DNA of 64,000 nt from Bradyrhizobium sp. CSS354 (lineage in GTDB: Bacteria > Pseudomonadota > Alphaproteobacteria > Rhizobiales > Xanthobacteraceae). Made by a program: the position numbers and the translations under genes. How positions within the stretch are numbered: the first letter of the stretch is position 1; each line of letters starts with the position of its first letter. Under the pieces are notes generated by a model. It was not told where the DNA came from. It searched no databases and saw only the letters and a list, made by a program, of their open reading frames with translations. The DNA is taken from positions 62,001 through 126,000 of the forward strand of contig NZ_JAACFU010000006.1 of NCBI RefSeq assembly GCF_029051725.1, read 5' to 3'. Of this stretch, positions 41,869 to 50,379 are shown one piece after another.

Positions 41869-42429
41869 ATGTCCGTTCCGCTGAGAGTTTATATCACGCC
41901 GTTTGCCGATAGAGGCGTTCTCGAGCCTGCGCAATGGGATTGCGACACCGCCAAGAAGGCGGTTGATGTCGTCAATACGATCTGGTCGAAGGCCAAGATC
42001 GCATTCGTGATCAGTGATTCCGTGATGGAAAGGCCGCTGGACATGGCAAAGAGCCGGCGCAGCAGCGACGAGGTCCTGCTGGGTGTTCTGGCGTCCCGGC
42101 ATGACCCCGACAATGCGGTCCACATCTACCTCGTCAATTCTATTCCAAATCTGAACGCCGGCGGGGGCTCGTTTCCGAACGGCGCTCCCGAGCCGACGAG
42201 CTTCGTCCAGTGGTATGGCAATGACCACGCCAATGGACGCGCCTGGGCACACGAGCTTGGGCATCTGATGGAGCTCGATCATGTCGAGATCGATTATTCC
42301 AACGAGAAGCAGGCGGCGCAGCGCGTCAAGAACCTCATGGTGCCTGGGTTGAGTGCAGGCAGCGATTTGACCAGCCAGCAGATCGGCACGGCCAAGGGGT
42401 CAAAGCTTGTCAAGAGATTTGGCGGCTAA
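41869..42429 (+). CDS. Metzincin-like zinc metalloprotease
   Basis: The 186-aa protein carries the metzincin signature HELGHLMELDH at residues 128-138, with His128, His132 and His138 as zinc ligands and Glu129 as the catalytic base. It is followed by a Met-turn-like NLMVPGLSAG and LTSQQI, as in matrixin/reprolysin-type peptidases. No signal peptide is seen at the ATG 41869 (a TTG at 41854 adds five residues). The upstream half contains VHIYLVNSIPNLNAGGGSFP, also typical of the family's strand pairs. The lack of a signal peptide, with the T6SS nearby, makes a non-Sec exported protease plausible, but this is inference. The second metzincin follows after 520 bp. Confidence 0.8.
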   Translation: MSVPLRVYITPFADRGVLEPAQWDCDTAKKAVDVVNTIWSKAKIAFVISDSVMERPLDMAKSRRSSDEVLLGVLASRHDPDNAVHIYLVNSIPNLNAGGGSFPNGAPEPTSFVQWYGNDHANGRAWAHELGHLMELDHVEIDYSNEKQAAQRVKNLMVPGLSAGSDLTSQQIGTAKGSKLVKRFGG

Positions 42430-42949
42430 CCCGCGTCCGAAGCTCCACCATGCGATTGATCCGCGCAGCGTCATCGCTGTCTAAATTAGATAAGCGGGCA
42501 GCCGCATTCGGAAAACGGGCTTGGTTTCTGTTCAAACACATGATCGAGAGCGCGCCAAAGGCCACCCGGATCACCGACGTTGCGGTGAGCACCTATCTCT
42601 GCCGACCTCCGAAATTGTGACCGGAACCGGGCGGCTCGCCGCGCAACGCGCTCCGGTGTCTAGTCTGAGCCACCCCTGCCCAGCGTAACCCGCTTTCGAA
42701 ATTTCACCCGAGGCTTCAGATAGTTCTCCGGCTGCAGCGCACCTCGCACCCGCAGCCGCCATCTACTATGCATGGGGTTGTTTTCGACCTTTGTCGTTCG
42801 GCCGCGGATTGCGCATTCGCCGGAGCGCCGAATCGCATCGCGATCGCAGCCGCGAGCCTGGAGATCCGCGCCGGGTCCATTGAACGCCGTCGCGCTTCGC
42901 CGCGACCAAGAGGCGCATCCTGCGGTCGAAACCTCTGTTGGAGGAGCCC
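42430..42949. other. 520-bp intergenic region, no gene seen
   Basis: The region between the two metzincin genes has short ORFs on both strands, but none has codon use or similarity that supports translation. GGAGGAG just before 42950 is the ribosome site of the next gene. No repeat, tRNA or clear hairpin was noticed. Confidence 0.4.
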
Positions 42950-44329
42950 ATGGCACCGTCCTACAAACCTGTCCCGCTCGTCGGCGCGGCATTCAGCTCA
43001 AATTCCAGGACCGGCGGCAGCGTTCCGGCCGCGTTCGACACCTTCCTCTACCAGGCGACTGGCGGCTTCAAACACGTCAAGCTCACGATTAAGCTCAAGA
43101 TCAGCCTCAAACAGGCGAGGGGATTTCTGCCGGTCCAGCTGGACGCCGACAACAAGCCGTTCCTCACGACGCCGTGGACCGACGCCCAGTGGTCTGCGTT
43201 CGTCAACAGCGCGTCGACGCAGGTCAACCTATGGAATAACAGGTTCTGGCTCGTTCCGCCGCCCGCCTTTTCGGGGCTCGACGAGGTCTACCAAAAGGAT
43301 CCGTTCTTCAACAAGTTTCCGAACAAGATCTTTCGGCCGAACCTGCTGTGTGCACTAGAGGTCGACTTCTCGCCCGCAAGCGGTGCCCACAGGACCATCG
43401 AGGTCACCAACCTCAACGCCGCCTTTATCACCGCAACCGGCAGGGTGCCCGATCCCGGGGTATTTCGCTCCCACGCGTTTCTTTACGACTCGTTCGACGC
43501 GACCCCATGGGCGTTCCCTCTCGGCCACGCCCCCGGCATGCCGGCAAGCCACCCCGTGATTGCTCACGAGATCGGCCATGCCATCGGGCTCGACCACATC
43601 GGTGTGCTGACGAAGGCGCCGATCTGCCAGCTCGCCGCGAATCTCAACACGGCAAATGTCGACCGGTATCTGCCCGCGGGAAGCCCGCTCGCGGGCGGCA
43701 CGAACGCGCTGGTCTGCTATGGCTCAACCAACGCGGCACTCGCGGGCAACATCATGGGCGCCGGCCAGGCATTCTCGGGCGAGAACGCGAGGCCCTGGCT
43801 GTGGGCCCTTTACACGCTGCTGGACAAGCTGCTCGACAAGCCCGAGCCGATCACAGAAAAGGCCAAGTGGCGGGTGGTCATGACAGATCCAGGGCCCGGC
43901 CGCTGGATCGATAACGGCTTGGACATCATCACGTCGGATCCCGGCCCCGTGCGAGTCACCGCCAATGATGACTCGCTGATCAGGATCAGCGGCGACGTCT
44001 TGTTCGATACCGACAAATCGAACATCAAGCCGGAGGCCAACGCGGCGCTGGAGAAGGCCGCAGCGGACATCAAGGCGAGAATCGGCCCGCGCCTGAGATA
44101 TGTCCTCATCAACGGGCACACCGACGCGACAGGCTCGGCAGACTACAATCAGCGCCTGTCGGAAGCGCGCGCCAAGGCGGCCGCCGATTGGTTCGTCACG
44201 CGCAAATATCTCGAGCGCGCCAAGATCCGGACGCAGGGTTTCGGCAAGACCCAGCCCCTTTCGCCGAACACGGATGAGCCGGGCCGAGCCAAGAACCGGC
44301 GGGTCGAGCTTCACATCGTGAACAGCTGA
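42950..44329 (+). CDS. Metzincin-like protease fused to OmpA-type domain
   Basis: GGAGGAG precedes the ATG at 42950. The 459-aa protein begins without a signal peptide. The zinc site is HEIGHAIGLDH at residues 206-216 (His206, Glu207, His210, His216), followed by NIMGAGQAF near 270 as the Met-turn. The C-terminal 115 residues form an OmpA/Pal-type domain with VLFDTDKSNIKPEA, LINGHTDATGSADYNQRLSE and AKNRRVELHI, all highly conserved. A metzincin joined to a peptidoglycan-binding domain is an uncommon combination. The enzyme could be positioned at the cell wall, either of the producer or, if delivered by the T6SS, of a target. Both are inference. The gene is the last intact one before the decayed zone. 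Confidence 0.83.
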   Translation: MAPSYKPVPLVGAAFSSNSRTGGSVPAAFDTFLYQATGGFKHVKLTIKLKISLKQARGFLPVQLDADNKPFLTTPWTDAQWSAFVNSASTQVNLWNNRFWLVPPPAFSGLDEVYQKDPFFNKFPNKIFRPNLLCALEVDFSPASGAHRTIEVTNLNAAFITATGRVPDPGVFRSHAFLYDSFDATPWAFPLGHAPGMPASHPVIAHEIGHAIGLDHIGVLTKAPICQLAANLNTANVDRYLPAGSPLAGGTNALVCYGSTNAALAGNIMGAGQAFSGENARPWLWALYTLLDKLLDKPEPITEKAKWRVVMTDPGPGRWIDNGLDIITSDPGPVRVTANDDSLIRISGDVLFDTDKSNIKPEANAALEKAAADIKARIGPRLRYVLINGHTDATGSADYNQRLSEARAKAAADWFVTRKYLERAKIRTQGFGKTQPLSPNTDEPGRAKNRRVELHIVNS

Positions 44330-44383
44330 CGCGCTGATGCGCGGACTGTTAATCGTAGATCGGAGTTCGAAATCGTGGAGAGA

Positions 44384-44402
44384 AGTCCCACTCTCTCCGC
44401 CA
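44384..44402. repeat. Left copy of 19-nt direct repeat (tRNA 3'-end-like)
   Basis: AGTCCCACTCTCTCCGCCA at 44384-44402 recurs exactly at 47965-47983. It resembles the 3' end of a tRNA-Ser gene including the CCA, a frequent attachment site of integrating elements. GGAGAG upstream can pair with CTCTCC. No complete tRNA is present at either copy. Confidence 0.6.
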
Positions 44403-44486
44403 CGTTCAATCGAGCGAATCAAAACCTTAAATGTGGGCCCGCGAACGCCGGGACGAGCCAGCGTGTGACTCGCAGGCCAACCCCTT

Positions 44487-44600
44487 TCCGGATAGCTCAC
44501 CAGCATCTTGAGAACTGTCATCTGGAAGCGATTAACAGCGCCACATCGTGGGTGCACGGGACAGGGCATCGCGGCCGACCCGCCTGACGCCATCGAGCGA
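44487..44600 (-). pseudogene. Fragment of a small two-gene unit also found at 61215-61342
   Basis: This stretch is clearly similar to 61215-61342: both contain TTCCAG.TGAC.GT, CTCAAGAT.CT.GTGAGCTATCCGG and, further on, a segment encoding RDALSRAPTMWR followed by a stop. In this copy, the N-terminal part of one gene (MTVLKMLVSYPE) and the C-terminal end of the other remain, cut on both sides and with a deletion of about a dozen bases between them. It is a remnant with no function and records an old duplication or insertion. Confidence 0.7.
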
Positions 44601-44636
44601 AGCCAAAGGGCGATCAGCGAACTTCGTCACTGGAAC

Positions 44637-45218
44637 TTATCCCAAACGCCGGTAGGCCAGACACAATGCATCTTCTTTCTCGCCTGCCGGGACGAGGAAG
44701 GGAGATGTTACGTGTTCCGTGAGGCTGTCGCTGGCCCCCAGCAACCGCGAAATTTCCTCGGCCGAAACCGGGCGACTGAACAGGAAGCCTTGAAATTCAT
44801 GACAGTCGAAATCCTTTAGAATAGCGTCTTGTTCCGCGGTCTCCACCCCTTTGGCAACTACGGTCAAACCCAGCGCCCGTCCGAGCGTGATGATGGCTGC
44901 GGAGATAGCGCGATCTTGAGCGCTTTCACCGATTCCGCCAACGAAGCCAAGGTCGATCTTTATCGTGTCAATCGGGAAACTTCTCACCAACGAGAGAGAC
45001 GAATAGCCCGTCCCGAAGTCGTCAATAGCGAGGCGAACACCGCGACGACTGATGGCCTGCATGACCGCAGTCGCCTGCATGAAGTTCTGCATCACCATGC
45101 TTTCGGTCACCTCAAGCTGCAGCAGCTCGGGAGCTAAGCCTGTTTCACGTAGGACTGCGTCGAGAAATCCCAGCAGCTCATTGTCGGTGAACTGCTTCGG
45201 CGAGAGATTGACGGCCAT
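44637..45218 (-). pseudogene. Truncated EAL-domain (c-di-GMP phosphodiesterase) fragment
   Basis: The 193-aa frame covers the C-terminal two thirds of an EAL domain: NLSPKQF, LEVTES, the catalytic DDFGTGYSSLSLVRSFP and KIDLGF. The family's VAEGVET reads VAKGVET here, so a catalytic Glu is Lys. The N-terminal part with the EALLRW signature and any sensor or GGDEF domain is absent. The fragment stops at about 45220, where sequence of an unrelated LysR gene begins on the opposite strand. The gene is therefore a truncated and probably inactive remnant, not a functional phosphodiesterase. Confidence 0.8.
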
Positions 45219-45221
45219 AGA

Positions 45222-45919
45222 GAGAAGGCCGCACCTATCTCAGCGCGGCCCGCCGAATTCTCGCCGATCTCGCCCAGCAGGCGATCTCCGACCAAGGTTC
45301 GCTGCGCCGCCGCGTCCGAGTCAGCGCTGCGGTGTCCCACGGGCGTCTTTGCATTGTCCCCTTGCTTGGCGATTTCGTGCGTCGCTATCCGAACATCGTG
45401 GTCGACATCGATCTCAGCGACGCGATCGTCGACGTCGCGGCGGGGCAGGCGGATGTGGCGGTGCGCGGCGGTCCGCTGAGCGACAGCGCGCTCACTGCGC
45501 GTCGCCTCAGCGAGAACGGCCGGACCATCGTCGCCTCGCCGGACTACTTGGCGCGCTGGGGCGTACCCGAGATCCCGGAAGACCTCCACAACCACAACTG
45601 CCTGAACTTCAGTTTTCGCCGCGCAGAGCCGGTCTGGCCGTTCCGCCGGGACGGAGTCGACTTCGCCCTGAAGGTGCGAGGCGCCATCGAGGCGAACAGT
45701 GGCGAGACGCTGGGCCAGCTGGCGCTCGACGGCGTGGGCATCGCGCGGGTGGGCAATTTCAGCCTCGGAGACGCGATCGCGCAACGGCGCCTGGTCCCGC
45801 TTCTCGAACCGTTCAATCCCGGGGACAAGGAGATCTTCCAGGCCGTGTTCGTTCGGGGGAGCGAACATGCCTGCTCGCGTCCGGGTATTCGTGGCCTACC
45901 TCGTGGAGTGCATGGGCGG
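45222..45919 (+). pseudogene. Truncated and frameshifted LysR-type regulator
   Basis: An in-frame stretch beginning near 45222 encodes the linker helix (YLSAARRILADLA) and the substrate-binding domain of a LysR regulator. Landmarks are VSHGRLCIVPLLGDFVRRYP, VAVRGGPLSDSAL, CLNFSFRR and GQLALDGVGIARVGNF. The DNA-binding N-terminus is missing. Near 45850 the frame changes: the expected end, VFVGGANMPARVRVFVAYLV, is encoded one base out of frame, from an extra base at GTTCGGGGGA. Both ends are thus damaged. No helix-turn-helix remains, so it cannot act as a regulator. Confidence 0.8.
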
Positions 45920-46089
45920 CAGTCGCGGACCCAGACGATCAACGCCGCACCGCCGCCGCCGAACTAGACAGACGCGCGCGGCAATCCTTCTCGAACCTGT
46001 GCGAGCCTCGGACCGGTTCAACTAGTATCGAGACGCGCTCGCTGGGCCGCAGCCCGGATGGGCGGACTGACGGCTCGACCCTGTCAGCT

Positions 46090-46440
46090 AGGGGGCCCTG
46101 AATGATTGAGGAGGTTACCGCCTCGACCAGTTGGGCCGGCGCGAATGGTTTGGACTGCATCACGCTGCGCGGCACTCCGTTCGCCGCCCACCTGTGAGCG
46201 CTATCTCCAGTCACGTAGAGGATTGCGCAGCAGGGATCGTGCTGCCGCGCCAGGCGGGCGAGCTCCTGGCGCGAGATTGATGTCGGTCACCAAAGCGCGC
46301 GTCAGGAGTGTCGCGCCGAGCAGCCTGATCCCCTCCTCGCCCGATGCGGCGCTCAGGACGCCAAAGCCGCCTCGCTCAAGGTTTTCTCCAGCATCTTCCG
46401 AGGCGCCAGTATTAAGCGCGTCCTCTGGACGATTCTCACG
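46090..46440 (-). pseudogene. Decayed response-regulator receiver domain
   Basis: On the minus strand, one frame reads NLERGGFGVLSAASGEEGIR and then ALVTDINL, the phosphoacceptor region of a single-domain response regulator. The continuation, QELARLARQHDPCCAILYVTGDSAH and SKPFAPAQLVEAVTS, lies in a different frame, after a deletion near 46260. The first strand with the acidic pocket is not recognisable. It was a receiver similar to those common in Bradyrhizobium and is now a remnant. Confidence 0.7.
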
Positions 46441-46619
46441 GTCAACGGGCGCGATTACCGAAAGTGGGAACTCGCGCGCTCCGCTAAGTTGCCAGTGGTC
46501 GGGGACCGCGCGGTGGGGTGGTTGGTGGCGATACCGCGCCGCAGCAATGGCGGTGGCGAGCCATTGGCGCGCCTGTTCTAACTGCGTAGGGTGCGCATTG
46601 AAAAAGTGAGAGGTCGATC

Positions 46620-47444
46620 ATGCCCTTGCCGCGGCCCGTGCCTTTTGTAAGCCAAGCCAATGATCCCACAGGTTGCTGGTGGGCATGTGCACGCATGCTG
46701 CGCTTATACTACGGGGGCGGCTATGCCAGTCCGCTGCAGTTGCCGGAACTCGAGAACGAAGACGGCACTCATCAACGACTGGGAGGGGACGCGTATAACA
46801 AATTTATGAGAAACGAGGGTTTAAGCTTTCTTCACAAGGACGTTCCGACTTCCACAGCGAAAGATATCGACCTAGCGCTGACCGCGCTCGGGCCAATCAT
46901 GGTTAGCTGGGACGGAGGTCTACACGTATCGCTGGTCGTTGCCGTCCTCGGGGTGGACTTGTACCACCATGATCCCGCCGTTGGACCCAATCAAACGATG
47001 CCGGTGAACAGGTTCAATATTTATCGCACGGGTGGAGGCGCCTTCAAGGGTGGAATGCTGGTGCGCGACCCGCAGCTCAACCAGTGGGCTCGATACCAGA
47101 AAGAACTCGTTCTCGCATCAGACGGAGTGACAAAAAAAGATGGATGGCCGACGGGCTGGTGGCGTGTGTGGGACGGCAGCACATGGTACTATTACCTCGG
47201 CAACGACAGTATCGCGATGTCGAGTAAGACGGCGCCGTCCTCGCCCGGCCCCCCCGCCAAGCCGCACAACACTGGCAGGTGGGTTTTCACTGATCCGAGT
47301 ACGCTCGCGATCACTTGGAGGCAGGCCGCCGGCACTACGAAGCCGTGCGTGGAAACGTTCTGGAACGCGTCGCGCGAGTGCGAGCGGATGAACGCGAATT
47401 CGAACCTGTACTCACCGCTTGTGGCGACACGGTTCGGGAAGTGA
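46620..47444 (+). CDS. Papain-like cysteine protease (C39/C70 type)
   Basis: The 274-aa protein begins MPLPRPVPFVSQANDPTG, followed by CWWACARM with the likely nucleophile Cys19. His102 lies in GGLHVSLVVAV, and an Asp follows (YHHDPAVG, Asp118). This order and the short Cys-to-His spacing are those of papain-like proteases of the C39/C70 (AvrRpt2-like) group. There is no signal peptide. The C-terminal 150 residues, with WYYYLGNDS and GRWVFTDPS, are not recognised. It is the only intact gene between the two tRNA-like repeats, in a zone of fragments. The absence of a signal and the presence of a T6SS suggest an effector-type or host-directed protease, but this is inference. Confidence 0.75.
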   Translation: MPLPRPVPFVSQANDPTGCWWACARMLRLYYGGGYASPLQLPELENEDGTHQRLGGDAYNKFMRNEGLSFLHKDVPTSTAKDIDLALTALGPIMVSWDGGLHVSLVVAVLGVDLYHHDPAVGPNQTMPVNRFNIYRTGGGAFKGGMLVRDPQLNQWARYQKELVLASDGVTKKDGWPTGWWRVWDGSTWYYYLGNDSIAMSSKTAPSSPGPPAKPHNTGRWVFTDPSTLAITWRQAAGTTKPCVETFWNASRECERMNANSNLYSPLVATRFGK

Positions 47445-48559
47445 GGCGGTGCCGGAAGTCTGTCCCCGGTGTCAGCGATGCGCGTAAATGCAATCACAGC
47501 CGCCGCCGCGGCCATCCTTCACTCCCTCGAAAGCATGCCTTGATCTTGAAAATGCGGCCGGTACCGCGGATCATATCCGGTCGTGCGGCACCGCTGGGAC
47601 CATCACCGCTGGTGACAGGGCCCGACAGCAAAGAGCCCGCGCTGGTCGAGGGCGCGGCTTTTCCTCGGTCAAGCGCTTTCCACCATTCGCCGCGAAAGGG
47701 TTCGTATCGAGCAAGGGCGGCTAACGGGCGTCCCGCTTCCCCTGGCCTAAGGCCCTGCTCGTGGGCTCGTTTCGGAGTCCTTCGCCATTCCGCTCTGCTG
47801 CCTTGGTGGAATCGGACAGTCCTAATCGGTCTCGAAATCGTCCGAGATTGACGGCCGAATCGGGAGGCGCTGTGGTACACAGCGGTGGTCACAAAATTCG
47901 GCCGGGCCTCTTCGGAATCCTTGTTTTTCGGCGCTTTTAGCGTATCTGCGGCATAGCGGATGAGAGTCCCACTCTCTCCGCCAGCCAACCAAGGCCATTG
48001 CGTACTTCTACGCGGAGACAAGGCCAAAAGGCCGGCCGTTTTCCAGCCTTTTTGTCGCCAGAGAACACTTTTCCGATCAAACAGGGCGTTCAATTGGCTC
48101 GGAGAACCGAATTTTCTCCGAATCTTAGTACCCTGCGAATCGGTCTAGTACGGCATTTTTTCGGCAGACCAAGCGCTTGGAAGGAAAGCGGTTTGGATCT
48201 CTCTCGCTCAAGCAACAGCAACTGAAGACTTCTCGGCTCGCTGCGGTATCGCCGTTTCGCGGACGCCGGTAGCCGGAGACTCCGCGCCTTCTGAAAGTTT
48301 CTGTTTGCGGCAACGGATGACGGAAGCTGGCTTAGATTGGCGATTGCTGCTGAGGGGACGACGGTTGCACTGATAGGCTTCCTGACAAAACCTGATCAGT
48401 TGTTACCTCATGTAAAAGCTGACGGTCACATGCTAAACGTTCGCCGAAAATCCAAGAACGCAAGCCTTGCGTAGTAGCTCGTTATGGAGTTAATCCCCTT
48501 TAGCGTGCTAACATCTCTTTCATATACTCTTGATTGCGTTGCATCAAAGGTTTGGTTTT
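47445..48559. other. 1.1-kb region without a convincing gene
   Basis: This gap holds the right copy of the 19-nt repeat (47965-47983). A symmetrical stretch, CAAAAGGCCGGCCGTTTT, near 48024-48041 could form a hairpin. Frames of 199 aa (minus, 47494-48093) and 75 aa (plus, 47998-48225) cross the repeat and have poor coding character. I do not call any gene here. Confidence 0.5.
47965..47983. repeat. Right copy of 19-nt direct repeat (tRNA 3'-end-like)
   Basis: This is identical to 44384-44402. GAGAG just before it pairs with CTCTC within it, as in the left copy. The two copies frame about 3.6 kb containing fragments and the papain-like protease gene, as would be left by a small integrative element. 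Confidence 0.6.
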
Positions 48560-48733
48560 ATGACAACGTTACAGCAGACAATTGCAAAGGCGTTCCTCGC
48601 GGACCTCGCCTCTAACAGATCCTTGGACGATGCAAAGATCGAGGCGCTGCGCAAGCTACTTACTGAAAACTCCAAGACTAAGGCTGACGATCTCGTAAAA
48701 ATCTTCTCGTCCGACCACGGTGTCGTGACGTGA
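48560..48733 (+). CDS. Small hypothetical protein (57 aa)
   Basis: The ATG at 48560 has AAAGG ten bases upstream. The product, MTTLQQTIAKAFLADLASNR at its start and ending DHGVVT, is polar, Lys/Leu-rich and predicted to be helical. There is no signal peptide. It lies 160 bp upstream of the DUF2336 gene in the same direction, in a more A+T-rich stretch. I do not recognise a family. Confidence 0.55.
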   Translation: MTTLQQTIAKAFLADLASNRSLDDAKIEALRKLLTENSKTKADDLVKIFSSDHGVVT

Positions 48734-48893
48734 TCAAGCAGGTACTTTAATACGCCAGGAAGCGCTGTTCAGTTGGATTAGAGCAGCCTCTCGTATGTCA
48801 CGGTTTGGCTATATAAAGGAATCTTAACAACTTCAGCGCGTAATACGTTTGATTTGACGTGACGATACTAAAATCAATTTCGCGGGCCAGCCA

Positions 48894-49970
48894 ATGAGGG
48901 CAATTTCTGCGGCCGATCTCATTACAGATTTGGACGCCACCGTCGCGAAGAGCTCATCCGAACGCTGTGCGCGCATGCTCTGGCGCGCTACCGAGCTGCT
49001 CGTTGACGGTAATAACCGATTGCAAGAGCCGCATGTCGGCCTGCTTGACGACGTCCTAATTCGTTTGGCCTGTCGAATTGCGCCGGGGACGCTGGCCGAG
49101 CTCAGCACGACGCTTGCTGAGCTGCCTATTGCTCCGATGAAAACCCTGAGGCGTCTCGCCTCGTGCGGCGATCCGGCAATCGCAGTCCCGATCCTTGTCA
49201 AATCTCCCGCCCTATCGCCGGTTGATCTCGTGGCGATCGCGACGTCCGGCAGCGAGGCTCACCTTCTCGCCATCGCGCGTCGGCGCAGGATCGAAAGCCC
49301 AGTGACTGAGGCAATATTGCAACGCGGCAGCCGCAAGACTTGTCTGGCCCTCATCGGCAATCCGGGCGCTGAATTCTCAGGCGCGGCCTATGACCACTTG
49401 ATCCGTAGGGCTTTAAAGGACGACGAGATCACGAAAGCGCTGACGCTGAGGCCAGACACCCCGGACATGGTGGTTCGGGAGCTGCTGTCAACATCTCCAG
49501 GACCGGCGATTCAGGCCTCGAACGGGAGCGTGTCCTCTCAAGTATTAGCGACAGCGAAGCGACCTTCCGACACTGAGTACGCCGCCGCGATGCCGGGGAT
49601 CATATCGCTCAATCGGAGCGGAAAGCTGAGCGACTCGACTGTCAATCGGTTCGCGATCCGGCGTGAGATAGCCAACCTGTTCACAGCGTTGTCGGTGCTG
49701 TCGGGTGCACCGATTGAGGCCATCGATCAGGTTATGGCAGAGTCCGGTTACGAAGGCCCGGTTATGGCGTGCCGGGCATCGCGCTTGAATTGGCAGACCA
49801 CGCTGGCGGTCCTCAACACTCGCGGCGCGGGGCTTTCACCAGGCGAACGCGTGCGAGCGCAGGAGCTGTTTGAAACGCTTCATCTCTCGACTAGCCAATG
49901 GTCCGTTCGTTGGGGAGAAATCTCCGCGCGCGCCCACCGCCACACTGCAACATCGGCAGGAACACAATGA
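48894..49970 (+). CDS. DUF2336-type helical-repeat protein
   Basis: The 358-aa protein consists of repeated short helices with many Leu/Ala/Arg residues (LAELSTTLAELPIAPMKTLR, ILVKSPALSPVDLVAIA), as in HEAT-like repeats. The pattern fits the DUF2336 family of alphaproteobacteria, which often lies beside PilZ and c-di-GMP genes. Here it overlaps the PilZ gene (ATGA at 49967-49970) and is followed by an HD-GYP gene. The inference is that it is a scaffold or protein-interaction partner in c-di-GMP signalling. There is no signal peptide, membrane segment or catalytic motif. Confidence 0.75.
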   Translation: MRAISAADLITDLDATVAKSSSERCARMLWRATELLVDGNNRLQEPHVGLLDDVLIRLACRIAPGTLAELSTTLAELPIAPMKTLRRLASCGDPAIAVPILVKSPALSPVDLVAIATSGSEAHLLAIARRRRIESPVTEAILQRGSRKTCLALIGNPGAEFSGAAYDHLIRRALKDDEITKALTLRPDTPDMVVRELLSTSPGPAIQASNGSVSSQVLATAKRPSDTEYAAAMPGIISLNRSGKLSDSTVNRFAIRREIANLFTALSVLSGAPIEAIDQVMAESGYEGPVMACRASRLNWQTTLAVLNTRGAGLSPGERVRAQELFETLHLSTSQWSVRWGEISARAHRHTATSAGTQ

Positions 49971-50290
49971 AATTCGACGGTCGCAAGGCGTCTCGGGTGC
50001 GCATGGACAACAGACAGCCCGTGAACCTGATGGGCTCCGACGGCACCTGGCGGCGAAGCTGCGTCTTGCTCGATATCTCGAACACCGGCGCCAAGATCGA
50101 AGTCGAAGGGACGCTCGATGTTCTCTCGGCCAAGGAGTTCTTCATGCTGCTGTCGTCGACGGGCCTGGCCTATCGACGCTGCGAGCTGGTCTGGATCGAC
50201 GGAACCACGGCTGGCGTCCACTTTATCCAAGCAAATGGCAAGAAGGCCCCAACGACAGCGAGCGACAGGGGCGCGCACAAACCAAGTTGA
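49967..50290 (+). CDS. PilZ-domain c-di-GMP receptor
   Basis: The 107-aa protein starts at the ATG that overlaps the stop of the DUF2336 gene, MKFDGRKASRVRMDNRQPVN; a start at 49898 in the same frame is unlikely. The binding motifs are RKASR (the RxxxR pattern) near the N-terminus and DISNTGAKI (D/NxSxxG) near residue 40. These two motifs wrap c-di-GMP in PilZ proteins. It is a single-domain PilZ protein and the likely receptor in the operon with the HD-GYP phosphodiesterase 89 bp downstream. The output partner is unknown. Confidence 0.9.
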   Translation: MKFDGRKASRVRMDNRQPVNLMGSDGTWRRSCVLLDISNTGAKIEVEGTLDVLSAKEFFMLLSSTGLAYRRCELVWIDGTTAGVHFIQANGKKAPTTASDRGAHKPS

Positions 50291-50379
50291 GCCAAACAGT
50301 CTCATCGAAATGAGCCAATGAACTTGCACCACCGACGAGGCCCATTCAGCCCGGCACCCGACGAACGAAGGCACCAGTC

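Noticed and set aside
42410..42592. 60-aa minus-strand frame after the first metzincin gene
   Set aside because: It overlaps the end of the metzincin gene, has no ribosome site and shows no recognisable motif.
44384..47983. Complete tRNA-Ser genes at the two repeats
   Set aside because: Only the 3' end resembles a tRNA. No anticodon arm or acceptor 5' strand is found upstream of either copy.
47494..48093. 199-aa minus-strand frame crossing the right 19-nt repeat
   Set aside because: Composition is irregular, no motif is seen, and it reads through the attachment-like repeat.
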